Origin: Hymenobacter gelipurpurascens
GTDB taxonomy: Bacteria > Bacteroidota > Bacteroidia > Cytophagales > Hymenobacteraceae
Direction: 5' to 3'
Assembly (NCBI RefSeq): GCF_900187375.1
Contig: NZ_FYEW01000001.1
Span: 248,001-312,000 of the forward strand
Length of the DNA stretch: 64,000 nucleotides
Shown in pieces: positions 43,772-52,697 of the stretch. The translations under genes were made by a program, and so were the position numbers. Within the stretch, counting starts at the first letter, position 1; each line of letters starts with the position of its first letter. The notes under the pieces are model-generated. The model saw nothing but the letters and a program-made list of their open reading frames with translations, did not search any database and was not told where the DNA came from.

Positions 43772-45973
43772 ATGCACCCTAAACTTGTACTTTTAGTAGT
43801 TGCTTTTGTTTACTCAGTTATGTGTCTGCCTTCGGCAAATGCCACCACATACTATATAAGCTCAGCCGGAAATGATGCAGCGGAGGGAAAGTCTGTTGCA
43901 ACTGCTTGGCAAAGTATAGAACGGGTTAATGCAGCTCGTTTCGAGCCCGGCGATAGAATTCTGTTTGAGGCAGGTCAGACATTCGAAGGCTCGATTTGGC
44001 TGCAAAGCAAGGGCACCAAAGCCTCGCCCTTACGCATCGGATCGTATGGGCAGGGCATGGCTACCATCAATAGCGGCAACAACTATGGTTTCTATGCCGC
44101 AAATGTTGGCGGTATTGAGCTGCACAGGATGAAGTTTGTGGGTTCTGGCCGACTGACTACCAATAATTCCGGCATTATCTTCACCACTGATCTGGCCAAT
44201 GAGCGGCTAGACCACCTCGTGTTGGATAGCCTGGATGTAAGTGGCTACCTTAAATCGGGCATTATTCTGGGTAGCTCGAGCGCAACCAGCGGCTACGATA
44301 ATGTGCGCATAACCAATTGCCTGGTGCATGAAAACGGAGAAGCTGGTATCTCATCGTATAGCGCTTATCCTCTTCTGAGCCACCGCAACTGGTACCTGGG
44401 CAAATGCAAAACCTACGATAATGCTGGCCGAAAAGACATCACCTATACTCATACCGGCAATGGTATTGTACTTTCTGGCATTGATGGCGCGGTAGTGGAG
44501 CAGTGTGAGGCATTCAACAACGGATGGCTGAACAGTAACCCGGGTGGCGGGCCGGTTGGTATCTGGGGCTGGCTTTGCAACAACCTGGTAATCCAGGATT
44601 GCGAGTCGCACCACAACCGCTCGGGCCTGGCCCACGACGGCGGCGGCTTCGACCTGGATGGGGGCTGCACCAACTCGGTTCTACAGTACAACTACTCGCA
44701 CGATAACGATGGAGCGGGGTACCTGCTGGCACAGTTTGATGGCGCCCCTGCTATGCACGACCTGACGGTGCGCTATAACATCAGCGAAAATGATGCGCGG
44801 CGTTTTGGACAGGGAGCCATTATGCTCTGGTCGTCGGGAGCAAACGGGGGAATTCAGCGTGCGGCTATCTATAACAACAGCGTTTTCATTACTCCCGCGT
44901 CGGATGGCTCGGAGGCAAAGGCGTTTTATCAGGCAAGTGGTGGCGTAAGCCAGATAACGGTCCGCAACAACATTTTCCAGACTACCAATGGCTTGGCCCA
45001 GGTGCAGTCACTGACTACTACTGGCTTGCAGCTCCAGGGAAACTGCTATTGGGGAACCGAGAAGCCAATGCTGGTAAAATGGGGTGGATCTGCTTTCAAC
45101 AGCCTTAGCACGTGGCGAGATGCCACTGGCCAGGAGCGGGTAGGGGACCAGGAAACCGGTTTCAACGTAGATCCTGCGTTTACAAGTGCTGGCGACGGAG
45201 GTGATATGAATACGATGCTCAGCGGCCGCCTGCAGACCTCCTGGCACCCGTACAAGTTGCAGTCGGGTTCGGCTCTGATTGGGAAAGGACTGAATTTGAC
45301 CAGCGCGTTCAGCACAGCCATTGGGTCCCGCGACTTCTATGGTTCTGCGACGCCCACCAGCGGAGCAACCGGAAATCTGGGCGCTATTGAAGAAGATGCC
45401 AAGAAGCAACCACTACCGGTTGAACTGGTAAGCTTTACGGCCGAGCGGCAAGGCAACCAAGCCGTATTGCGCTGGACGACTGCATCGGAGCTGCAAAACA
45501 GCCATTTTGATGTAGAAACCAGCATCGATGGCCGTAGCTTTCGGCATGCTACAACCGTGGCAGGACGAGGCACAACGGCACAGCACACATCGTATTCCTG
45601 GGTAGATGCTTTAGCCGGCTACGCGGCGGAGGTAGTTTACTACCGATTGGTACAGGTAGATCAATCAGGAAAACAAACCTACTCCTCCGTTAGATCAGTC
45701 GAGCTGAATACCACTGTAGGCCTGTCGATGACTGCCTGGCCAAATCCTAGTGCGGGGGAAGTGACCATTCAGATTCAGAGCCCGGTAGCGGGCAAGGCCA
45801 GCATCACGTGCACCGATGCCTTGGGCCGGACGGTGTTTAATCGGCTGATGGATGTAAACAAAGGAAACCTTACCATGCCTTTGCCCGAGGTTGCTCAGCT
45901 GCCGCAAGGCGTTTATCGGCTGACTATGCAACAGGGCGGCCAGCAGGTGACTGCCAAGCTGCTGCATCAATAA
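43772..45973 (+). CDS. Right-handed parallel beta-helix T9SS protein
   Basis: A 733-aa secreted protein. A signal peptide (LVLLVVAFVYSVMCLPSANA) is followed by a pectate-lyase-like beta-helix (TTYYISSAGNDAAEGKSVATAWQSI, FEPGDRILFEAGQTFEG, then repeated NCLVHENGEAGISS-like coils to about residue 440). After that come a T9SS-associated beta module (LPVELVSFTAERQGNQAVLRW) and a type A sorting domain (AWPNPSAGEVTIQI to GVYRLTMQQGG). It may bind or cleave a polysaccharide (lyase, epimerase or hydrolase), but no specific catalytic set can be assigned. It follows the TIM-barrel hydrolase on the same strand and probably belongs functionally to the same glycan locus. Confidence 0.84.
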   Translation: MHPKLVLLVVAFVYSVMCLPSANATTYYISSAGNDAAEGKSVATAWQSIERVNAARFEPGDRILFEAGQTFEGSIWLQSKGTKASPLRIGSYGQGMATINSGNNYGFYAANVGGIELHRMKFVGSGRLTTNNSGIIFTTDLANERLDHLVLDSLDVSGYLKSGIILGSSSATSGYDNVRITNCLVHENGEAGISSYSAYPLLSHRNWYLGKCKTYDNAGRKDITYTHTGNGIVLSGIDGAVVEQCEAFNNGWLNSNPGGGPVGIWGWLCNNLVIQDCESHHNRSGLAHDGGGFDLDGGCTNSVLQYNYSHDNDGAGYLLAQFDGAPAMHDLTVRYNISENDARRFGQGAIMLWSSGANGGIQRAAIYNNSVFITPASDGSEAKAFYQASGGVSQITVRNNIFQTTNGLAQVQSLTTTGLQLQGNCYWGTEKPMLVKWGGSAFNSLSTWRDATGQERVGDQETGFNVDPAFTSAGDGGDMNTMLSGRLQTSWHPYKLQSGSALIGKGLNLTSAFSTAIGSRDFYGSATPTSGATGNLGAIEEDAKKQPLPVELVSFTAERQGNQAVLRWTTASELQNSHFDVETSIDGRSFRHATTVAGRGTTAQHTSYSWVDALAGYAAEVVYYRLVQVDQSGKQTYSSVRSVELNTTVGLSMTAWPNPSAGEVTIQIQSPVAGKASITCTDALGRTVFNRLMDVNKGNLTMPLPEVAQLPQGVYRLTMQQGGQQVTAKLLHQ

Positions 45974-46056
45974 GCAACCAGAAGAGGTGCTTTGTCAGCT
46001 GAGTATGGCCTAGAAAATTCCCTGCAGTGCTGGCACCGCCCCGGCAATATCAAGTG

Positions 46057-46096
46057 AGTGGCCTAGCGGCTTGCCAACCGGCACCGCTAGGCCACT
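46057..46096. terminator. Hairpin between the beta-helix gene and the small minus-strand gene
   Basis: A 13-bp perfect stem, agtggcctagcgg (46057-46069) with its complement (46084-46096), and an inner tgcc/ggca pairing, followed by TTTTATTTA. Each arm contains the octamer in opposite orientation. Confidence 0.8.
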
Positions 46097-46101
46097 TTTA
46101 T

Positions 46102-46359
46102 TTACCCGTTTTCTGCCGTGGCATTCAGTACGGTAAAGCCGGCCTCTTCTAACGCATGCCGCATATCGTCCTGCCCGATAGTGGAGGAAGACGCAGTGGT
46201 TACTTCCGCTTCGCCGGCCTCAATACGGTCCACCAGCAGGCCTAGGCCAGTCAGGAGTTGCCGTACTTGGCCAATGCTTTCAGCATCCTGCATGGGCTCT
46301 ATCTGCAACACATAGCGAATGAGTTGCATGGGGTTGGTGTTGGGAGTAGGTTCAGCCAT
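46102..46359 (-). CDS. HMA-like ferredoxin-fold small protein lacking the metal cysteines
   Basis: An 85-aa protein with the beta-alpha-beta-beta-alpha-beta pattern of heavy-metal-associated domains (YVLQIEPMQDAESIGQVRQLLTGLGLLVDRIEAGEAEVTT...IGQDDMRHALEEAGFTVL). The CxxC metal site is absent, so copper binding is unlikely. The fold call is inference from the pattern. I chose the ATG before AEPTPNTNP. No operon partner. Confidence 0.55.
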   Translation of the reverse strand: MAEPTPNTNPMQLIRYVLQIEPMQDAESIGQVRQLLTGLGLLVDRIEAGEAEVTTASSSTIGQDDMRHALEEAGFTVLNATAENG

Positions 46360-46599
46360 GATACGAGGGTATGAAAACGGGAAAGCTATTTGAAGAGTGT
46401 ACTCCAATGGAGTAGCAGGGTTTTAGGCCGCTACCGGAAAAATGCGCGTAACCAAAGGGAGTGCGGAATGAGCCGTATGGACAAACAGGAGGGGCCAATA
46501 AACACCCGGCAACAGGAAAACAAGTTGCGCTTACGGAGCGCAACTTTCAGCTTTCTTTGTGTGTCTGTTAGCCCAGTTTTCCACCCTTATTTCCCCTGA

Positions 46600-48402
46600 A
46601 TGACCTCATTCTTCCGCTCGGCTGCCCTGGCAGCCCTGCTGGCTACCGCCGCGCCGGCTCTGGCCAAAGCTCCCCGCGAGCTTACTTACACGGTAACCAT
46701 GGACCCTGCTACCGATAGCAATGCTTTCCAGGTGAAGCTGGAGTTGCCAAAACTCAAAAAAGACCAGGCCATCTACCAGTTTGCGGCCACAGCGCCCGGC
46801 ACCTACCAGGTAATGGATATGGGGCGCTTCGTGAGCAACTTCCAGGCCTTCGATAGCAAGGGCAAGCAATTGGAAGTGAAACAGCTTTCCACCAACCAAT
46901 GGCAGCTTTCGGCGCCCGATAAAACCCGCGAAATCCGCTATACCATTGCCGAAACCTGGGATACTGCGGTAAAGGAGCACAACATCTACCGCATGTGCGG
47001 CTCCTCGCTGGAAACCGATCATGCGTTGCTCAATGGCCAGACACTGCTGGGCTACCCCCAGGGCATGCAGGATAAACCGCTACGCCTGAAGCTGCAGTAT
47101 CCTGCGGACTGGAAATCGGGGTCGGTGCTGGTACCCGATGCCAAAGGATTTTATCATCTGAAGAACTACGACCAAGCCGTCGATTCTCCTATTCTGCTCG
47201 GGCGCCTGACGGAGGCCAGCACCAAGCTCGGCAACGCCGATGTAGCCCTGTATTGCTACTCGGCTACGGACAAGGTGCAGGCTGAGCCCCTGCTAGGCCA
47301 CATGCAGAAGATGCTGAACGCGGCCCAGAGCTTCTTCGGGGGCCAGCTGCCGGTGCAGCGCTATGCCTTCCTCTACCATTTCGCCGACCGCTCGGCCGGT
47401 GCCTGGGAGCACTCCTACAGCTCAGAATATGTGCTGACCGAAGCGCCACTCACGCCCGAGTCGGCGCAGGGGGTAGTGGATATTGCGGCCCACGAGTTTT
47501 TCCATGTGATGACGCCGCTCAACATCCACTCCGAGGTAATTGAGAGCTTCAACTTCGTGCAGCCCACCGGCTCTGAGCACCTGTGGCTCTATGAGGGCAC
47601 TACGGAATGGGCCTCGCACATGATGCAGCTGCGCGGTGGCCTAGTGCCACTGAACGATTACCTGAGCATGCTGAACGACAAGGTGACCTATGACCGCACC
47701 CGCACCGATACTACCTACAGCCTCAGCCGCCTGGGCCTTAACTCCTTCAGTGATGAAGGCCAGCGCCAATATGGCAACATTTACCAGCGCGGCGCCCTCA
47801 CGGCCGGCCTGCTCGATTTGCGCCTGCTGGAGCTAAGCGGCGGCAAGCGTGGCCTACGCGACGTGCTGCTGGAACTGGCCAAAAAATACGGCCCCAACAA
47901 GCCCATCAGCGAGAAGAATTTCTTCCAGGATTTCGCCCAAATGACGTATCCCGAAATAGGGGACTTCTTCCAGCGCTACGTGAAGAATGCCGAGCCGCTG
48001 CCGCTGCAGGAGTACTATAGCAAAATAGGCGTGCGCTACCAGCGGGCAATGCCCACCGGCAAGCAAATTGCCACACTAGGTGCCATGGGTCTGGAAGCCC
48101 GCGAAACCAGCGTGTATTTCACGAAAGTAGGTGGGCCGCTGCAAGCAGCCGGCGTACAGGTAGGCGACAAACTGGTAGCCCTGGATGGTGCCCGCACCAA
48201 CCTTGGTGCGGTACTGCGCCAGCTGCCTACCCGCGCCCCTGGTACCGAAGTGCCGTTCATTATCAGCCGCAACGGGCAGGAGCAAACCGTGAAGGTAAAG
48301 CTGGCTTCCACGGAAGAAATTAAGCGCTATGTTTTCACTACCGACCCCGCCGCAACCCCTGCACAACTCGCGTTGCGGGAGGCGTGGCTCAAGAATCTGT
48401 AA
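46600..48402 (+). CDS. M61-family metallopeptidase with PDZ domain
   Basis: A 600-aa exported zinc peptidase related to glycyl aminopeptidase. A signal peptide ends near APALA. An N-terminal beta domain is followed by the catalytic part with SAGAWEHSYSSEY (substrate-binding GxxEH-like motif), the zinc site AAHEFFHVMTP at about residues 296-306, and the third ligand Glu in LWLYEGTTEWAS. The C-terminal region is a PDZ domain (AAGVQVGDKLVALDGARTN). Length and order are typical of the family. Followed by a very long hairpin. Confidence 0.9.
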   Translation: MTSFFRSAALAALLATAAPALAKAPRELTYTVTMDPATDSNAFQVKLELPKLKKDQAIYQFAATAPGTYQVMDMGRFVSNFQAFDSKGKQLEVKQLSTNQWQLSAPDKTREIRYTIAETWDTAVKEHNIYRMCGSSLETDHALLNGQTLLGYPQGMQDKPLRLKLQYPADWKSGSVLVPDAKGFYHLKNYDQAVDSPILLGRLTEASTKLGNADVALYCYSATDKVQAEPLLGHMQKMLNAAQSFFGGQLPVQRYAFLYHFADRSAGAWEHSYSSEYVLTEAPLTPESAQGVVDIAAHEFFHVMTPLNIHSEVIESFNFVQPTGSEHLWLYEGTTEWASHMMQLRGGLVPLNDYLSMLNDKVTYDRTRTDTTYSLSRLGLNSFSDEGQRQYGNIYQRGALTAGLLDLRLLELSGGKRGLRDVLLELAKKYGPNKPISEKNFFQDFAQMTYPEIGDFFQRYVKNAEPLPLQEYYSKIGVRYQRAMPTGKQIATLGAMGLEARETSVYFTKVGGPLQAAGVQVGDKLVALDGARTNLGAVLRQLPTRAPGTEVPFIISRNGQEQTVKVKLASTEEIKRYVFTTDPAATPAQLALREAWLKNL

Positions 48403-48408
48403 GGATTC

Positions 48409-48487
48409 CGCTAGGCCAGTAGCGTCATAAAAAACACCCCGACTGCCTGGCAGTCGGGGTGTTTTTTATGACGCTACTGGCCTAGCG
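48409..48487. terminator. 39-bp perfect inverted repeat, bidirectional terminator
   Basis: Arms 48409-48447 and 48449-48487 match perfectly, with a single base at the centre. The order from outside in is CGCTAGGCCAGT, GCGTCAT, AAAAAAC, and CACCCCGACTGCC. The octamer forms the base on both sides, and the T6 sector after the GC-rich tip suits termination from either side. It fills nearly the whole spacer between convergent genes. Confidence 0.88.
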
Positions 48488-50683
48488 TTAGTCTCGGCTG
48501 CGCACGAAGGAGTGCATAGTTCTGCTGCGGCCCTGCAACAGCTCCAAGCGGTAAAAACCGGCTGGCAGATTCTCCACATTCAGGCAAAGCCCCGGCGTAA
48601 TCTGGCCCGAGAGCTTAACGGTGCCCTGTGCATTCACTACCCGGTATTGCCCGCCCTCGCTCGCACCTGTAACCCGCAGCTGGTGCGCCGTAGGGTTAGG
48701 GTAGAGGCTAATGGTGTGGCTTTGCGACGGTACGGTTACCACTATAACGCTGGAATAGGTTGCTGTGCCATCCGTGTCTACCTGCCGTAAGCGGTAGTAC
48801 ATCTTGCCGGTTTGAGGGGCGCTATCCATAAACGAATAAGTAGTAGCTGTGGTGCTATTGCCACGGCCTGCTACCCGCGTCAGGGTGCTGAAAACCTGGT
48901 TGTCGGTGCGGCGTTCTACTTCGAAGTAGGCGTTTTGCTTTTCGCTGGCGGTAGTCCAACGAAGTTGCACGCCATCGGGCTGATGATTGCCACTGAAGCT
49001 GGTGAGGGTAACCGGCAGCGGGTTAGCGGTGGTACTGGTACTGCCCATGGCAAAGTCGCTGAAATCGGTGAACGTATCGGAGGTGAGGCTGGTAGCAGAA
49101 TAGGCAGTTCGGCCTGTGTTGGTCCAGCCAGATCCGTCGGTTTTAGCCACCACTAAGCTAGGTGCGCTGGGGTCTGTAACGCCGTCATCAGCCCCGAAGC
49201 TCAGCGTAATTGTGCCTGCAAAAGCTCCGGAAACAGGCACCGGGCTAGGAATAACCGAGTACGAACGAACAGCAGATACCTGCTTAAGATTGCCCAAAAA
49301 AGTCCGGTCCGTGTGCCGGCCTTCGCGCTGCTCCGCCATGTAGGAAGTAGTGCCCGCTGGGGCGGTAGCAACCGTTAGGGTAAGCGGGCGGTACGTGGCG
49401 CCTTTGCCAATCGGGAAAAACAACGAGCCGGCCGCACTCGATTGACGAACTAAGGGACCCTGCACGAAGCTGCTGGCCGAGCCAGTGATGGTGGCCGTGG
49501 TGCCCAGCGTAAGGCGGTTGGTGCTGGTAGTCGTTAGCATACCTTGCGTGAGGGTAACTGGACCATTAGCCAGCATCGGGCGCTCCAGCGTGAGGCCTGC
49601 GGGGTTCTCAAGGGCTAACGTGGTGTTGGATGGCAGCGTGAAAGTACCAGCTGCCGTGCCGCCAATTCGCTGGGCCGTAGTGCCGCTCATTTTGAAAGTG
49701 ATGGGACTGTTGTTCGCGTCCAGATTGAATGCTAGTCCACCTCCGTTAATTAGCAAATTGCCTCGTAGCTCTACGTTGCTGGTATTAATGGTTACCTGAC
49801 CGGCCGTAATCACCAAGTCAGACTGAATTACCGACGGGTAAGTGGAATAGGTACTTAGCGTAAGCGTCCGGTTTGTGTTGATTTCCAGCTTACCATAGGT
49901 GCGCCCTGATAAGGCTACCGTGTTTCCAGTAGCCGTGTATAGAAACTGACTATAGGGTTCAAAATTGACAATCTGGAAAGTGGTATTGGAGCCAAAAGGT
50001 GTGGAGCCGGTGGCTTGCTCGTAGGTAGCGCCGTTACGAAAAAGAACACTATTCTTATTGGCCGTGCCCGAGCCAAATAGAAAGCCTGTGAACTTGCTTC
50101 CTGGTTGCACATAGCTGCCACTTAGAAATTCGATGGCCCCTGGCGTAGTCGAGAGTAGTTGATGTGCACTGCTAGTGGTAGCGGAGCCTTTCAGTTCCAG
50201 CCGGCCGGAAATGCGCGCCGGTACGCCCGTGACCAAGCGGATGATAAGGTCGCCGTCGCCGCTGGTGTGAGTGCCGATGAGCTGCAGCGTAACGCCTGAT
50301 TCTACTGCTAGGCCTATGGCAGAGGGGTTTCCGCTGATGATTAGCTCTCGAATCAGGTTGGTGCACAGCGTAGCCCGGATGGCATTGCTGAATCGGATCT
50401 GGCCGATGGTTTGAGTGGTGGTATAGTCCATGGCCACGGTAGTAGTTGGCGTTACGCCTCCATCAAATACCAGTACATCGTTGCTGGCTGGGCTAACGCG
50501 TGCAGGAGCCCAGTTGGTTGGCTCCGACCAGCTAGTGGAAACTGTGCCCTGCCAAGTATAGGTGCTTTGTGCCAGACTGGAGCTGGAGAGGCAAAGCAAC
50601 AGGCTGCACATCACCCAAAATCTAGGTAAACTCAATAAAACAGAAATAGAAGATTTGCGTGTGGGTAAAGAATGTGATTGCAT
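48488..50683 (-). CDS. T9SS type A surface protein
   Basis: A 731-aa secreted protein with a signal peptide (FWVMCSLLLCLSSSSLAQ). The body is a repetitive beta structure starting YTWQGTVSTSWSEPTNWAP, the motif that begins many Bacteroidota and archaeal autotransporter-like beta-solenoid proteins. A module NPLPVTLTSFSGNHQPDGVQLRW related to that in the beta-helix protein at 43772 follows, then a type A sorting domain (LYPNPTAHQLRVTG to GFYRLELLQ). No catalytic motif seen; probably a structural or adhesive surface protein. The upstream 248-base spacer contains the rtcB terminator. Confidence 0.8.
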   Translation of the reverse strand: MQSHSLPTRKSSISVLLSLPRFWVMCSLLLCLSSSSLAQSTYTWQGTVSTSWSEPTNWAPARVSPASNDVLVFDGGVTPTTTVAMDYTTTQTIGQIRFSNAIRATLCTNLIRELIISGNPSAIGLAVESGVTLQLIGTHTSGDGDLIIRLVTGVPARISGRLELKGSATTSSAHQLLSTTPGAIEFLSGSYVQPGSKFTGFLFGSGTANKNSVLFRNGATYEQATGSTPFGSNTTFQIVNFEPYSQFLYTATGNTVALSGRTYGKLEINTNRTLTLSTYSTYPSVIQSDLVITAGQVTINTSNVELRGNLLINGGGLAFNLDANNSPITFKMSGTTAQRIGGTAAGTFTLPSNTTLALENPAGLTLERPMLANGPVTLTQGMLTTTSTNRLTLGTTATITGSASSFVQGPLVRQSSAAGSLFFPIGKGATYRPLTLTVATAPAGTTSYMAEQREGRHTDRTFLGNLKQVSAVRSYSVIPSPVPVSGAFAGTITLSFGADDGVTDPSAPSLVVAKTDGSGWTNTGRTAYSATSLTSDTFTDFSDFAMGSTSTTANPLPVTLTSFSGNHQPDGVQLRWTTASEKQNAYFEVERRTDNQVFSTLTRVAGRGNSTTATTYSFMDSAPQTGKMYYRLRQVDTDGTATYSSVIVVTVPSQSHTISLYPNPTAHQLRVTGASEGGQYRVVNAQGTVKLSGQITPGLCLNVENLPAGFYRLELLQGRSRTMHSFVRSRD

Positions 50684-50928
50684 CAAATGGACTTGATTGA
50701 TAGGTGTGAATGCCATACCTGCTGTAGCGTTTATGTGCAAAAATAAGAACCAACTTTATCGTCATCCAAAAACCATAATCGTACAAATCATTATGGTTGA
50801 GTTTGTTATGCAGGAGCTTCATGTGGACGTAGTAGGCTGAATGCATGCATTTCCTCGGCCAATAAATTGTATTAACCGGCAAAATTATTTTTCACTTTTA
50901 TTGAAATATTTTTATTTCGATGAAAATG

Positions 50929-50965
50929 AAAAAGCTCAGAAGCAGCTTTTGCTTCTGAGCTTTTT
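50929..50965 (-). terminator. Terminator after rtcB
   Basis: A 16-bp perfect stem (aaaaagctcagaagca with its complement) and a 5-base loop. On the minus strand the tail is TTTTTCATTTTC. Confidence 0.85.
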
Positions 50966-50988
50966 AGTATGTTGTTATTCTTAGGTCG

Positions 50989-52419
50989 TTACTCGCCGCC
51001 GTAACGGCTTTTGCCACCGCCGCCAGCATCCATACGCACAATGCGCGGCAGGAAGGAGCCCAGCACGTCCACCAAGTCGCGCTGGTGCGCCATTACCTGA
51101 TGAATATCTTTGTAGGCCATGGGAGCCTCGTCTAGGCCACCGCCAATCAGCTCGATGCCATGGTCGCGGAGGTGGCGGCGTACGTCGCCTTCCGACAGGT
51201 TCTGCTTGGCCTGGGTGCGCGACATTCGGCGGCCGGCTCCGTGCGAAGCCGACTGAATGGAGTCTCGCTCGCCGCGGCCCCGTACAATAAAGCCGGGTGC
51301 CGTCATGGAGCCCGGAATTACGCCTAGCACGCCCTGGCCAGCCGGTGTAGCGCCCTTACGGTGCACAATAGCTTCACGGCCATCGGGCAGCGTTTCTTTC
51401 CAGGCGAAATTGTGGTGATTTTCCACTTTCGCGGAAGGTTTTACGCCCAAAGCCTGGCTAAGGCGCCGATGAATATCACGGTGACAGGCAGAGGCATAGT
51501 CGCCGGCCAGGTTCATGGCGCGCCAGTACTCCTGGCCTTCCTGCGAGTCCAGATCTAGCCAGGCCAGGTAGCGCGCCTCGGGCGGCAGGGGGCACTTGCT
51601 CATCGCAATTTTGGTGTAATGCTGCGCAATGGCCGCGCCCAGGCCACGCGAGCCGCTGTGCGAAAGCAGGCCCAGATACTGGCCTAGCGGCAAGTCCAAC
51701 TCATTATCTTCCGTGGTGATATCCACAATGCCCCACTCCACAAAGTGGTTGCCGGAGCCAGAGGAGCCTAGCTGGTTGATGGCGGCCTCGCGCTTGCCTT
51801 TCACTACGGGAATCTCGCGAAACTCAGGCCGGTCCAGAATAGGGTCGTCGGTTGGGTTTTTGAACACTTCCTTTGCCCCGAAGCGAGTGTTGTTATGCAG
51901 CAGCTTTTTCAGCTCCTGGCTGCGCTGCTCCAAATAATGCGGGGGCAGGTCGAACACCGATAGGGCCATGCGGCACCCAATATCCATGCCCACCCCATAG
52001 GGAATCACGGCATTGTCAACCGCCAATACGCCGCCAATGGGCAGGCCGTAGCCTTGGTGCGCGTCGGGCATGAGGGCGCCATCGAGCGTGACGGGGAGCT
52101 TCATAGCGGTGTCCATCTGCCGGCGGGCGCCGTCTTCGATGAAGTCCTCGCCATAGCGGCGGTAGTCTTTCACTGCCGCGCTCAACGCAACGTCGCGCTT
52201 CGGGTCGGGTACAAATTCCTTGGCCAATTCGCGCCACAGGGAGTCGCGGAGGTAGGCGTAGGGGTCTTCCTTGATCTTATGTAGCATGGCCAGCGCGCTG
52301 CCTTTATCCAGTTTTTTGAGTTGACGGTCTTCCAATATATCCAGTGCCAAGCCAATGGCCCGTCCTTCGGGATAACCGATCTTGCGCAGGTCGTTGCCGC
52401 GCAGCTTTTGAGTTGCCAT
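50989..52419 (-). CDS. rtcB: RtcB-family RNA ligase
   Basis: GTP-dependent 3'-phosphate/2',3'-cyclic phosphate to 5'-OH RNA ligase, used in RNA repair. The 476-aa sequence shows the manganese-binding residues (PDAHQGYGLPIGGV, YGVGMDIGCRM with the Cys ligand, GSGNHFVEWG, LLSHSGSRGLG) and the guanylylation site QSASHGAGRRMSR with the nucleophilic His. ENHHNFAW is also present. No RtcA or RtcR neighbour; a 2H phosphoesterase lies 7 kb away. Length normal, start ATG clear. Confidence 0.95.
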   Translation of the reverse strand: MATQKLRGNDLRKIGYPEGRAIGLALDILEDRQLKKLDKGSALAMLHKIKEDPYAYLRDSLWRELAKEFVPDPKRDVALSAAVKDYRRYGEDFIEDGARRQMDTAMKLPVTLDGALMPDAHQGYGLPIGGVLAVDNAVIPYGVGMDIGCRMALSVFDLPPHYLEQRSQELKKLLHNNTRFGAKEVFKNPTDDPILDRPEFREIPVVKGKREAAINQLGSSGSGNHFVEWGIVDITTEDNELDLPLGQYLGLLSHSGSRGLGAAIAQHYTKIAMSKCPLPPEARYLAWLDLDSQEGQEYWRAMNLAGDYASACHRDIHRRLSQALGVKPSAKVENHHNFAWKETLPDGREAIVHRKGATPAGQGVLGVIPGSMTAPGFIVRGRGERDSIQSASHGAGRRMSRTQAKQNLSEGDVRRHLRDHGIELIGGGLDEAPMAYKDIHQVMAHQRDLVDVLGSFLPRIVRMDAGGGGKSRYGGE

Positions 52420-52697
52420 GAGGGAACAGAGTGGGTGGTTCTTCAGTGTAGCGCGGTTTGCTGAAGCGGGGTTATAGCGGAGCTTCGTGGGGCAGCAGTA
52501 AGGTTGCGCGCTGGCAACCGGAGTGGCCTAGAGCATCTCGGCTATATCTTGCAGTGGCCTAGATCGTACAGCCAGGTAGGCAGGCGCCGGCCCGCGCAGC
52601 CGGGTTGGCAACTACGGAAACATGTGGCCCGAAAAGCGTGTTGCCGGTGCTACGGGCTTCTATCTGTGAAGCTTTTTCAACTTCGATTTTCTTCTTT

